This document shows positions 21,000 through 33,224 of a DNA stretch of 64,000 nucleotides, one piece after another. The DNA is taken from positions 16,327,943-16,391,942 of the forward strand of contig NC_079206.1 in NCBI RefSeq assembly GCF_026745355.1, in the 5' to 3' direction. The DNA is from Beta vulgaris subsp. vulgaris. Taxonomy: Eukaryota > Streptophyta > Magnoliopsida > Caryophyllales > Amaranthaceae. The position numbers and the translations under genes were made by a program. The notes under the pieces are model-generated. The model had not been told where the DNA came from, did not search any database, and worked only from the letters and a program-made list of their open reading frames with translations. Positions within the stretch are counted from its first letter, which is position 1, and each line of letters starts with the position of its first letter.

Positions 21000-23900
21000 T
21001 CAAAAAGTGTTGGCCCTGCTATTCCTTTCTGATTTTAGCTGCTGGATTCTCTGACGTAACCTGCGCTGGTGATCGTGAATCTTCCACAAGCCATGCCCTA
21101 GAACAACCGCAGAGTATATTCCATGCGTGATGATAGGTGCAAGGACGTTACTTGTCTGAAGTGAAAAACAAGAGGAAAAGTTATAGTTACATATTTATCA
21201 TGGCAAAATCCTAATTATGTCAAACACTTGAAAGAAAGGAAGCACATATACCTGGATCCACTCAAATCCAAGGTACAGCCCCAAAATTCCTTCTAGAAGG
21301 GGTGAGTATATTCTTTTCATTTGCCTCCGCTCATACCAAGCTGCAAAATGCACGAATATGAGATACTTATATTCACTGGCTCACTGCTGAATCCATGGAC
21401 TTGTTCTCTTCACCTAATTTTCACCGACTAAAAATCGAAACTGGTTCTAACTAAAAGTAAAAGTGAATATTTTGTGATCCTATAATAGTATTCTCATATG
21501 CATTACCAAGTAAAATTGATTTTTATTAGTTAAACTGATTTTACAGAACATGGCCTCAGAAGTCAAATTCAGGATTTGGGAACAAAACCAACCTGCAAAA
21601 AGCTTCTTCAATTCCTCACGGCCAGAGCGAGATTGTAGAACAGGGGCTACAACATATGTAGGATCTGAAATAAAACGACACAACTTTACGATTGTTATGA
21701 AATGATAAACTCAAACGATGCTACTCTCTCAAACAACGTTATAAGGGCTGCAGATATATACCTTTCGGTGATGCAGCTATATAATATAGAGAACCTGTAA
21801 GACCAGCTGTAATGACTGCTGCAAATGCTTGGGCAAATGGTACAAATGGAGGCAGCACACCAGCCTATATATTGAATTTTCAGTGTAAAGTGAGATAATG
21901 AGTCAAAAGAGGACATTCTAGCTATAACAGCATAGGCCAGGAGGAGAGGTTGATTACCAGAGCCGCCATTCCCCTAGCATCAGTTACCAAATCGCTGCTC
22001 CTCAGAAATATATCAGCAAGAGCACCCTATAGTGCCACCAGAAAAATAGAAAATAAAAATCACTTGGCGAATAGATTTTGATCTACAGTTGCATTTTAGG
22101 TCGTTCATCTGAGGGACATCATCTAAGGCATCTTTCAAGTTCAAGAAATATGTATGGTCTGTTATCTTATAAGATGTAACCAAGTATGAATACATAACAA
22201 AGCAACAGTCATCATAGATAGTCTTTTTATATACAATTGGAAACAGTGTTTTTAAACTTTACAAGATCCCTTTTTGGAGCACTCCAAAGAGACTTCAGAA
22301 GACAATGTCCAGTACTATATACAACTTTTTCGACTATCACAAGTGGCAAAATCATAAAAAAGGAAAATAATTTATGAAATTTTCCATCAGCTAATGGGAA
22401 ATTTTCCAAATGATTGAATACGTCTACTAACCTGGACAGCAGCTCGATAGAAGAGTTCCTCTCCTACTGAGCTTGCAGCAACAATGAGTATAAACTGCAA
22501 AATTGGAAAAAATAATTCAATTCAATCAGACCTTCAACAGCTAATCACATCACACATGGTATCCCTTAGCAATCAAGTTCTTCAAGGCTCTAAACTATTT
22601 ACCTGCCACGGTGACATTCCATAGAAAAAGCTACGAAGCTCCTCGTCCTCCACATCCCTTATCGCACGAGCATGGGGTGACACCTTTACAACCTCATCCT
22701 GCATTCAGTTAATACAGCGCATTAAGTGAAAAGAAGTATTAAGAAAGAAAAAGCCACCATGACAAGAGAGATATTTTAAGTCAGTGTCCACAATTCCAAA
22801 TATATGGAGTAAAACATATGACTCGGCTCCTAGGGAAAATCATAAAACATACATCTAGTATAAAGAGGAGAGCCATGATAGGAGGGGTTGCATATCCAAG
22901 TCCTTGAATAATGGCATCAAACGACAGTTGGAAACCTCCAGAACTATCTATTCCGGATAGTGAGCATATGAACCTCCCAGCTAGAGCCATAGCGCCATAT
23001 ATGCCTAATTTCAGCAAAATAACATAACGTTAGCAGTACATTAAAACACTCTTTCTGTCACATTATTTGATGGAGAATGCACTCAAGTTAAAGAAGTTAA
23101 TCAATTAACACCTACTAACAATAGGAAAATAAGATCATGGGTATAAAAGGGCAGAAAGTACATGTCATACGTTTCAAACATGACAGATTCATGGTCTTTT
23201 TCTTTTAATATAAGAAGTGTTTAAAGCTTATTCATAATATCACTTTACTCATCATTCCACTTTAAGTATCCATGTTGGGCAATCGAAGATGCAACATGGA
23301 ATGTTTACTTGACACTTTATATAGATCAACGACACACAAAGTTTTCGTGGAATAGCGTGAACATGCCCAATTTGAACACTGGTTGACGAGTCAAAGTAAC
23401 ATAGAGGGAACTAAATTAAGTTAAACATCCATGGATTATTACAAATTAAATCAAGAAATCAAATAAAAGAAGGCATCAATCACATTGTCATTTGTGATAC
23501 TCATTCCCCAAATACTCCTCTTTTTGCTTCTTTTCATATCCATTTCATTTGCACACACCCCAAAAGCAATTACGAGAAAAGAAACCAAGTCCCCCCCACC
23601 CAAAAAAAACAGAACAGGAAAGTGACAATTTAAGGATGATAAGCAAAAGAAACTTTCTTTTTTCACCTCAATCCAACCTTGTTCTAGTAAAGCTTTTATG
23701 AAGTTATCATCTTTGCTTTTATAGTTTTGGCAATGGAATACATTATTAAAGCCTACCATACCTAAATTTTCCAACAGCTACCGATAAATTTCTAATTATA
23801 CCTAATATAGAAACTCCATGATTCCCTCAAATTCATTTTCTAAATTCTGCCAATTCTTTCTCTTAACTATACAATCTCATACACATGAGTACACATACAC

Positions 23901-26900
23901 ACATCTATGAAGCATGGAAACGCTCGTGACATGAGTGTTGGGCCCGGAAAATTTCATATTAGCAAAAAAGGAATTAAATATCAGTTAGCAAGAATCATGG
24001 GATTGGCATTGACTTTGGGTATAACTGTTGGAGGAAAATAAGGAGGAAGTTAGAGATAATCAAGGCACTACCTATCTTCAAGGGAGTTTGGAAGCATCTT
24101 TGAAGGATATCCCACCTATATATATATGTAGTTCAATGTAACCCTAGTTTCTCTTCTACTACTTCTCTCCACGCACACATTCATGTTCTTCATTCTCTAC
24201 TCTAATATTTTCCATAGTGGCACAAGAAAGCTTGATATTATATTCTACCCTTGTATTGACGCCGTCGGCATATTAGTGGATTGGTGATCAAGAGCATCAC
24301 CCGCGGTTTTTCCCAACATTTGGGTTTTCCGCGTCAACAATTCATTTGTCTTTTTATTATTTTATTCCCTTTACATATTTAATTTATCCGTTAATGTTGA
24401 TTGTCATAGTGTAAAGATCTCGTTGTTGGTTCCCTTTTCCTTTTGCGTACTTGGTACGAAATTGGCATAAACAATTTGGCGCCCACCGTGGGGCCACAGC
24501 AAGATCTCTATACATCCTTTGGCAATTACGTTTTTTCGTTTCATCTTATCTAGGTAAGTTTTCCGTACTTTTCCATCCTTTCGTGTTTTCAATGGCAGGA
24601 CAATGGGTCACCACCCAAGAGGTCATTGATGAGCTCAACCGCGTCAAGGCAGAGATGGCGATATTGAAAGAAAGTTATGTCGCGTCCTGTATGGAGAATC
24701 AAAGCCTGAAATCTGCTCAAAAGTCCAAAGGCTCTAAGCGCCGCAACATAGACGACCGTCATCGAGCATGACGCCGTCATCGATAGACGCCGTCATCGGC
24801 ATGACCGTCATCGGCGTGACGCCGACATCGAGCAGCGTCTTCAGCGACTAGAAGACATGATCGCCAAATCCCCGGCGTCCCTCGTCCTATGGAGAAAGCG
24901 ACGCCAGACAGCTATGCGGACTCACCTTTTGCTGATTTTATTGCCATGGTCGAGGTTCCAAAGCGGTTCTCCGTCCCAACCATGAAGATGTACGACGGCA
25001 CTACAGATCCAAATGACCACGTCGCCCAATACAAACAACTGATGATGACCATCTCAATTCCTCGTAGCATGCGCGAGGCATGCATGTGTAAAGGATTCGG
25101 ATCGACGTTGACTGGACCAGCCCTGCAGTGGTTCATCCACCTTGGCAACGGCACTATCTCTTCCTTTGCTCAATTGATTAATATTTTTAATTTACAGTTT
25201 GCTAGTAGTCGTAAGATGGAAAAACAGGCTAGTGACTTACATAGAATCGTGCAAAAATCTGATGAATCCTTGAAAGATTTGTTCACAGGTTTAACAGGGA
25301 AAAGGTGTCATTCCAAATTGCGACGTTAAGACGGCGATTGAAGCTTTCGACGGGACTGGATGAAGACTCAGATTTGTACAAAGAGCTTACAAGTATCCTG
25401 TCCAACGTTCGAGGATGCTCAAGCCAAAGCCTCGGCCCAGATCCGATTGGAGGAAGACATGCAGTCAAGAAAGGAATTCTATGACGTCGACAGCAGGAAG
25501 TCGACGCCAAACGAAGAAAGTTTGGTGCGTCCAAAGCCTTATGATCGTCCACAACAAGTTTATAGCGTCCGTCAGACTCATCAAGCCAACGATTGGCAAA
25601 AACGATCCTAACTAGACGTCGCCCAAAAAGTGATGTCGACGTCCACAATTGCGACGGCGTCTGGCAACTGGACGTCGTCCAAAAAGTGACGTCGACGTCA
25701 ACAATTGCGACGGCGTCTGGCAAGTGGACGTCGTTAATTATTTCATATCTCAAGGAGGTAAGCACGTTCCCTGAAGTTGGAACGTCGTCCATCTAAAACT
25801 CTATTACTTTTAATCGTATTATGTTGAGAACAAAAGGGACGCCACTACATGTAAGTAACCAACAAGTTGAGTTATTTCATTTCATTTTATTCTCAACATA
25901 TTATATTTCCTTCATATTTTAAGCGTTATTTCTTTATATTATACTAACTTGAGCGTCGTAGGACCGTTGGGGGAAGCCAACGACATCTCACCTTTGTTGT
26001 ATGAAGACAGGTATGGGGACGAGGATTAGTTGACAATCAACTTTGACACAATCGAACACCACAATGTTCACATTCACCTGACGCCATCATCAGCGTCAAT
26101 GACGCCATCATCACTCAATACGCCATCGTCGGCGTCGACGACGTCATCACAATTGACGCCGACCCTTATTATGACGGCGACAGTTTTAAGCTGGGGCATC
26201 AAGGTTCGACGGCGTTCAGGTGAATACAACGTGACTTCTATACAAAAAGGGACACACACCTTAAGAAGTCATCACAACAACATACAAAACACCACACCAA
26301 TTAATTAGAAGAGGCAAATTAGCCCTTCTTAACAATTAACACTGCAAGTGGTTTCAAACATCAAAGGTACCTACACACATACGTACACACATTCATACAA
26401 ATAAGGGCCCTACACTTGACGACATATCCTGGATGACAACGTTTAGTTTTAAAACTAAACCTCTAGTCACGATGGAAAAGTCGTATACATACGCACATAC
26501 ATACTTACAAACATACATTTGGAATACACACGGTAAACATATGCAACGACTTTTACACACAAAAACTAACGCTGAAAATTAATTTATCTCCATGGCATCT
26601 TTGTCTTCTGCAACAGGGGCATATTCAACAGTTGTCGCCGTCTCAGCAGCGGCAGTGACGCCGTTAGGAAGCAGGTCGTCAAGAGTTCTAAAAACAGCCA
26701 GGAGTTTATGGACGTCGTCATCTGGCGTCCTGACGCCGTCTGATGTCCATGACGCCGTCTGACGTCCCCTTGACGATTTTGGCGTCATCAAGGATGACGA
26801 CGACAATAGTCATCACATCACCGGTGACGGCGGCAGACGACATAGTGTTCTCTGATAACGACGTCGGCGTCCGAAATGAACAAACTTGAAGCCATTTGAA

Positions 26901-28648
26901 GGAGAAGATTAAGGGAATAGTGTAATTGATGCCACTTCCCAAGACGGTTGAGCAAGTGTCATCAATTAGGGGCAATTGTTGGGCCCGGAAAATTTCATAT
27001 TAGCAAAGAAGGAATTAAATATCAGTTAGCAAGAATCATGGGATTGGCATTGACTTTGGGTATAACTGTTGAAGGAAAATAAGGAGGAAGTTAGAGATAA
27101 TCAAGGCACTACCTATCTTCAAGGGAGTTTGGAAGCATCTTTGAAGGATATCCCACCTATATATATATGTAGTTCAATGTAACCCTAGTTTCTTTTCTAC
27201 TACTTCTCTCTCCACGCACACATTCATGTTCTTCATTCTCTACTCTAATATCTTCCATAGTGGCACAAGAAAGCTTGATATTGTATTCTACCCTTGTATT
27301 GACGCCGTCGGCATATTAGTGGATTGGTGATCAAGAGCATCACCCGCGGTTTTTCCCAACATTTGGGTTTTCCGCGTCAACAATTCAATTGTCTTTTTAT
27401 TATTTTATTTCCTTTACATATTTAATTTATCCGTTAATGTTGATTGCCATAGTGTAAAGATCTCGTTGTTGGTTCCCTTTTCCTTTTGCGTACTTGGTAC
27501 GAAATTGGCATAAACAATGAGGTTTCATCGTTTTAAAAACCTTTCCATTTCTGAGACCCCAACCATTTCCGTGCTAATGAAGCCCCTAAATGGATTAGGA
27601 CACGAGTTTAAAACCCATACCCCAGCCGTTCTCATGCAATTGGTAGATAGTGGACTCGTGTCTACCATTCTAATGGTATACACGGGCCAAAATGCAACCC
27701 AAAAAACATAAAACGTGTGAAACTAATGTACATCAATTGTTTTTCAATGAACATGTAAAACTAATGTACATCAACTGTTGTCAATTAACATCGATCTTCA
27801 CGATTCTCCTTTGTTAACATTTATCTTTGTTTGGTTGGTACCGTAGTGGTTATTAGGTTTATTGGTTGTTCATAAGATATTTCCTCTTATGTTTAATTTT
27901 TTTTTTCTTGTTGTTCATTGCTGATTTAGATGTTTATTGAGTCTCCTGTGTTGTTTTTTTTTTCTTTTGCTTAGTTTGTTATTGAGAATGTTATTTTGTT
28001 CATTGTGTTGAATGGTGCGCACCATTTAGATGGTAGACTCGTGGCTACCATCTAATTTGCAGTTTTCGTGCTACATAAATACATTGGTACACAACTACAC
28101 ATAACAACAAATAAATAGACTCCAATTTAATCAAGCAATTATAACCCAAAAACCTTTTTAAGCTAATTAGCCGGACATAATCTTATCTTATCAATACAAA
28201 ACACCACCAATCAATAATTATTAGATAGCAATAACCCCAAAAAAAGAAAACAAATAATTCTCTAGAAAAACAAAAAAGAAAAAGAAAAGAAATGATTACC
28301 AATTCCATAGCTAAGTCTGACAACAGCCCCAATCTTATCCCAAACAGGAAAGTCAGCAGAGGCAGCAGCATGAGCATCCCCAAAGCTTTGATTAAATGTG
28401 GTAACTTCCATAGCTGATCCAGTGTACCCTCTTCCTCCACCGTCTGATCTTCCAACTCCATCAATCATCTCTCCCCTCCTATTGGGCTCCATTGAAGCCC
28501 TCACAATACCTCCACCATACCTGAATTTCTTACTCCTAAGGGTTGACTTTGGTACCAGAAAGTCAAAGCAAAGGGACCCATTATTAAAGGCCTTAAACGA
28601 CGTCGTTGGTGGGTGTGAAGCTCTGTATATCAATGGAAGTGACTCCAT
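21000..28648 (-). CDS. SCO4: Chloroplast CPBP/CAAX-type protease-like membrane protein, 9 exons
   Basis: Exons in coding order (complement): 28648-28300, 23004-22853, 22698-22603, 22494-22432, 22026-21958, 21864-21762, 21664-21593, 21340-21252, 21155-21000. All GT-AG, phase consistent, 382 aa. The first 50 or so residues are Ser/Arg-rich without acids and look like a chloroplast transit peptide (VRAS near 50). Hydrophobic segments follow. The CPBP motif EExxxR is GEELFYR (about 210-216), and IITHGIYS (about 339-346) supplies the later His. The expected FxxxH motif between them is not obvious: exon 6 reads FAQAFAAVITAGLTG. The C-terminus has a basic coiled stretch (HDHQRRLRQRIQQLK). It is most like Arabidopsis At5g60750/SCO4, needed for chloroplast biogenesis in cotyledons; that match is from memory. 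Protease activity is inferred only. Intron 1 (5.3 kb) carries an antisense LTR retrotransposon. Confidence 0.85.
23936..24473 (+). repeat. 5' LTR of the gag-only retrotransposon
   Basis: TG...CA bounded. It contains CCTATATATATATG near 24115-24128 as a likely TATA region and a downstream T-rich part with GACGCCGTCGGC. Confidence 0.9.
24594..25611 (+). pseudogene. Ty3/gypsy gag (Retrotrans_gag domain), frameshifted
   Basis: An N-terminal coiled segment (24594-24768, MAGQWVTTQEVIDELNRVK...) ends in TGA. The capsid-type domain at 24889-25327 reads VPKRFSVPTMKMYDGTTDP, then GSTLTGPALQWF, then a SFAQLINIFNLQFASSRK stretch, all hallmarks of plant gypsy gag. The frame breaks near 25290, and a later piece at about 25390-25470 (PTFEDAQAKASAQIRLEEDM) is in another frame. 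No zinc knuckle or pol follows. Between 25615 and 25733 a roughly 59-bp GACGTCG-rich unit is tandemly doubled. Confidence 0.75.
26977..27516 (+). repeat. 3' LTR of the gag-only retrotransposon
   Basis: Near-identical to the 5' LTR, followed directly by the second copy of the ATGAG target duplication. Bases 27522-28299 are the rest of SCO4-like intron 1 and hold no recognisable gene. Confidence 0.9.
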
Positions 28649-29182
28649 TAAAAGAAAAAAAGAAGTCTTTTTTTATAACTATTTGTATAATCAGAAGAAG
28701 AGGGTGAAGTTGTGCTCGTTACTAGGCATAGTTGTTGATTAATTTATTTGCGGAAAGATGTAATAAAATATTAGAAAGGGATTTTTTTTGTGAACATGAA
28801 TAATGGCTACTTGTATAGTTTAATGGTTTTATGGATTTAGAAATAGTGGTTGAGAAATGAGGATGGATGACAGAAAGTGTTAATGGGTCTGTGGCTCTGT
28901 GCCGTGGTTTTTTTTTCTTCTAATGGATGTGTTAGTTTTGGTGCCGAGGAATTTCCTTTTTGGGGGATATCTGTAAAAGCCTATGAGTGTTTGCCATGTG
29001 GAGATAATGGTTGCATATTATGAAATGTTGATTAGCATAATAATATCCATAGCTACATTTTCGTATGTGCTACTCATTACTCAATATACAACATATTATT
29101 AGTTGATGGTGGGATGTGTAGGTTACCAATTATGTATAAATATGTTCTAATGAATATAGATAAAGTTATGTTAAACTATTTA

Positions 29183-30027
29183 GGGGGCGTTTGGTTGGGG
29201 TATTGTGGAAAGGGTAAGGGAATCAAAAGACTTGATTCTCTTACTTGTTGTTTGTTTGCTTAAATCAATGAAACCCTTTACCCTCTCCTTACCCCCAAAG
29301 TCCTCTATTTTCATTCCCCTACCTCCCCAAGGATTTCACTTACCCTTTCTTTGACTTATTATTGACCTTCTCTTTGACCACCCAACCACCCATTGACCCA
29401 ACCATTCAACCACACCTGACCACCCAACCACCACCACCTATGCACCTTACCACCGCAACCTGTCCCCTCCACCACCTGACCACCCAACCACCACCACCTG
29501 ACCACCTGACCACCCAACCGCCATCCGCCAGAAACACCCCAACCATCAAAAACCTAAACGACACGGGGGAGGGGAGGGAGAGAACGCGGTGCTGTAGGGG
29601 AGGGGAGGGGGAGACTGCGACGGCGCAGGGGGAGGGAGGGAGAGATCGCGCAGTGTAGGGGGAGGGAGGGAGAGACCGCGACATGCAGGGGAGGGGGAAC
29701 AACGTGACGCGCAGGGGAGGGGGAGAACTCGACGGTGCAGGGAGGGGAGGGGGACAACGTGACGGCGCAGGGGAGGGGAGAACCGTCACGGGAAGGGGAA
29801 GAGCAGCCGACGAGGTGGTGTTATTAGGGTAGGGAGAGGTGGCTTGGGGAATAGTAACAGAGGGAGGAGTGGTGGTGCTAGGGTGGAAGAAGAGTAAAAG
29901 GAGGAAGCAAGAGAATTGACATTGTCTTAACCAAACACCACTCTAAATCTAAGGGTTTTCTTTTCCTTTCCTCTCCTCTCCTTTTCTTGATTCCATTCCC
30001 TTTACCCCGTTGCAACCAAACGCCCCC
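29183..30027. mobile_element. Tourist-type MITE upstream of the SCO4-like gene
   Basis: An 845-bp element with inverted ends GGGGGCGTTTGGTTG and CAACCAAACGCCCCC, flanked by TTA (29180-29182 and 30028-30030). The arms continue inward (GGGTAAGGGAATC / GATTCCATTCCCTTTACCC). The core is CCACC-rich on the left and GGGAGG-rich on the right, giving spurious Pro- and Gly-rich ORFs. It begins about 535 bp before the SCO4-like start codon. Bases 28649-29179 otherwise hold no gene. Confidence 0.8.
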
Positions 30028-30174
30028 TTAGTTGTAAAATGCTGATAATTCTTCATTTTACTTTGGTTTCAAAACTAATTTACAAGTATATTGTTGTTGT
30101 AGGCTCGTATGAGTTGCTCAGAAAGGAAAAAGATTAGGTCGTTATTACTTTTCTAATTCAAACAACTAACATAA

Positions 30175-32736
30175 TGTAACGCCCCGACTCCTAAGCATCG
30201 TTAATTTATTAATTAGCTCTTACTTAGCAGCGGAAGACTTAACTTAGTCGGTGCGTTACTGCCGTACTTTCCTTTTGGAAAATACAAGGCAACATAAGTT
30301 CGTTAAAGAACGTAACTTTATAAATATTAAACTTCATAACTAACTTAGAAATGCGTAAATAACTAGGTGAAACATAATTAAGGTTCATAAACTAATGTTC
30401 TCAAGCTTAGAATACATATTAATAAGAGTCTGCATAATTTAAGTAGTAATTATTCCTCACTGCTACGCCATTCCGTCATCCCCGTCATTACCTAAAACAG
30501 AAAAGCAAAACGTCATGAGCCGAGGCCCGTAACATACTACTCTAACATCGTAAATTCATTTCAATTCATTTTAGTTGCAAACAGGGAGGAGAGAGAATAG
30601 AGTAAAAAATTTTCATAAACATTTTATGTAAACATAAATTCATTATTATCTTCATATCATAATCATCATCATAATTATCTTATTGGTAACTTGGCGAGTA
30701 TAACATACAGGGACGTCTCCCATCATCATCATCATCATCATAATCATAGGGCAATAGCCACCAGCAGGGACATCGTCCCTAACCAGAAGGTGGCACAAAG
30801 CCATGCATAGTGCGGTGCCACCAGGGACAATTGCCCCTAACCAGAAGGTGGCGTTTCCGCCATAGAATAGAACGGTACGTGCACGACCAACATAACATCG
30901 TACTGCCAAGAACCATCTTTCACTTTTGTTTATCATGTTCCATTTCTTTTTATTTATACATTATACTTCACAATCATCATGGAAATCATATTCTTTAATC
31001 TTTCGCAATTCATCATAAATTACGTAACGTCATGAAATATCATGTTTATAAAAAGTATTTCATATCCCGCAATCCATAAAAGCATACATTTAACATAAAC
31101 ATTATAAATATCAACATAAAACAGATATTTAGAAAGGGAATGCGGGTGTTAGCAGTAGACGTTACCTCAAATAATCCTGCTTAGTAACTTTGATTGCCGG
31201 GGGAGGCTTGTAATATCCCTTTTTCCCTAATCTAACCAATAATTGATAACGAGACGATTAATATTGTAACTTCCCTCATTTGTCATCATTATAGTTATAA
31301 GGTTGACTCGTTAACCATATTAATAGTTGGACTATGTATATTCGTTTATTTAGTAAACTTTATAAGTGCCATCTTATCACTTAAATAATAATTATTATTA
31401 CATTAGCTTTTATAAAATAAAACTTGTCATTTTTAAATATTAATAAATTAAGGTTAATAATATGAACTTAATAAAATAAAGGATAAGACTACTTAGTATT
31501 ATATTTGCTAAACTTGTTTCATCCAACTTGCCAATTAATTAAGCTAAGTCATATTACTTGATTTTACATTTAACATTGTAGTAAACTAGTAACTAGTTGT
31601 AATTTTATGTAAATATTCCAATAATATTAATGGGTAGTCAATAGGTATAGTATCACATTTATAAACTTACGTGAATTGTTTTTAGTAAAATATGGTTAGG
31701 TACATTAGGCCAAAATCACTAATCAAGTTCAATTATTAAATGAGCCTACATACTATAACTCATACAAACAGAAGATAAAAAAGAAAGGAATAAAAAGGAA
31801 ACAGAAGGTATGTTCCATATACCTTGCGGCAAAAAAAAAGGGGAAAGAGGAGCAGCTGCGTGTCGCCGGAGAGGGAGGATGCGGCAGTGAGCTTGAGGGT
31901 GGTTCGTCGGATTCGTCGGAGTGAAGATGGAGTTGGTTCCGGTGGAGGCGCGTCGGCATAGGTGGGTCGAGAAGAGAGAGAATAGTGCTGCGAGTGGGTG
32001 TAGCGAAAGAAGAAGGGGGAGTGCGTGAGGGTGGGTCGATGGTGGTCGGCGGAAGTGTTTGGTGGCTAGGAGGCTGGCTGCTGCGTGACTATCGTGGTAC
32101 ACGAAGACGCAGCAGGTGGTGGTGTTGCGGTGGAGCTCGCCCAAAACAGAGGAGGAAACAAAGCAGTGAGTTTATTTTGTGGAATTTTTGGTTAACAAAG
32201 TTCTGATTTTTGCTTGTGGTTCAATGGAATTATCAACCGGTATTTATAGAAATTTATGGGAAACTATGCTCCTATTGTTGATCAGTTTATCATGTGAAAA
32301 ATATGAATTTGGGGTCAAGATACATTAATGGAAGAAGGTTGAGAATTCAAAGTTTGGGGGCTTCTTCCCGGATTTTATGAGATATTGTAGCAACTTTATT
32401 GACTAATGGAGAAGATTTCTGACATGAGCGTTGTAGTATTGAATTGAAGTGTTTGATTTCATGTGTGAACACTTCAAAAAAATTTGCCAGAGAAAGAAAA
32501 TGGAAAGAAAATGGAGGAAGGAAGAAGATGGGCTAGAGTTAGACTCATAGGGGCATTTTTGTAATTTCTAGTTTTGCTTAAGTATATAATTGTTCTATTG
32601 TCCACAAGTTAGATTAAATAAAGGAAACTTAAAATAGCTTATTATGCATTTTAATATCTATAAATCTTGTTTTTGTTAGTTTGAAATATTTATAATTAAT
32701 CCGACAATTAGTATTACTTAAATACGGGAGATTACA
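30175..32736 (+). mobile_element. Solo LTR, about 2.56 kb
   Basis: Starts TGTAACGCCCCGACTCC and ends GGGAGATTACA; TGTAA / TTACA are inverted termini. The exact 5-bp duplication CATAA is at 30170-30174 and 32737-32741. No second LTR, primer site or pol lies within reach, so this is a recombined solo LTR of a large gypsy-like element. It contains an ATC microsatellite (about 30719-30741), a repeated CCCTAACCAGAAGGTGGC phrase (30777, 30834) and short spurious ORFs. Confidence 0.75.
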
Positions 32737-32901
32737 CATAACTACCCACCTAAACTAATTAAATGTAAGTAAAGGTTGAACCTTAAGGATCGGGGTCTCA
32801 TCAAGGTAAAACGTGACCAAATATATTGCAATTGGTGACATTGAGTTTGGTTATGAATTCGCGTATAATTTTCAAAGTATCTGCTTCGATTTGTATAATA
32901 A

Positions 32902-33158
32902 TTCCTCCGTTTTACAATAAGTGAAACATAGAGAAAGTGGGGAGTTACCAAGGAATTTAGAGAGAGAAAGTTGCTTGGGACCAAAATAAAGTAGAGTGAA
33001 GAAGTATTGAAGTTGTGGTCCCTTTTTTTTTTTACCTTTTGGTGGTATATTTGTAATGAGAGTGAACTTTTTTTATTTTACCATTTGGAGCTTGGTTTCA
33101 CTCATTGCGATTATTCCAAATAAGGAAAGTTTTTCACTTATTGTGAAACAGATGAATC
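32902..33158. mobile_element. Stowaway-like MITE, imperfect
   Basis: Inverted arms ATTCCTCCGTTTTACAATAAG and CTTATTGTGAAACAGATGAAT about 215 bp apart resemble Stowaway ends, with mismatches. I cannot assign the TA duplication with certainty. Confidence 0.45.
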
Positions 33159-33224
33159 AATTTCTAAGCAGACCAGTGCAAAGTTGCAGACTTTAATTTT
33201 GCTTCTTGATACCGTATATTCAAC

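Larger units (their letters stand above)
23936..27516 (+). mobile_element. Non-autonomous Ty3/gypsy-like LTR retrotransposon, gag only
   Basis: Two LTRs, 23936-24473 (538 bp) and 26977-27516 (540 bp), start TGTTGGGCCCGG and end GGCATAAACA. By eye they differ at about eight bases plus a 2-bp indel (about 1.5%), so the insertion is young. The 5-bp target duplication ATGAG is at 23931-23935 and 27517-27521. After LTR1 comes TTTGGCGCCCACCGTGGGG, a primer-binding-type region; before LTR2 is the purine run AGGGGCAA. The 2.5 kb interior holds a broken gag and no protease, RT or integrase, so it needs partners to move. It lies in SCO4-like intron 1, opposite to that gene's direction. Confidence 0.92.

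Noticed and set aside
25283..25792. 169-codon - strand ORF in the retrotransposon
   Set aside because: Antisense shadow of gag and of the GACGTCG repeats.
29362..29789. Pro/Thr-rich and Ser/Pro-rich ORFs
   Set aside because: Within the core of the TTA-flanked Tourist MITE; skewed composition.
31746..32206. Overlapping ORFs on both strands
   Set aside because: Inside the solo LTR, no domain, both strands open because of GC-rich patch.
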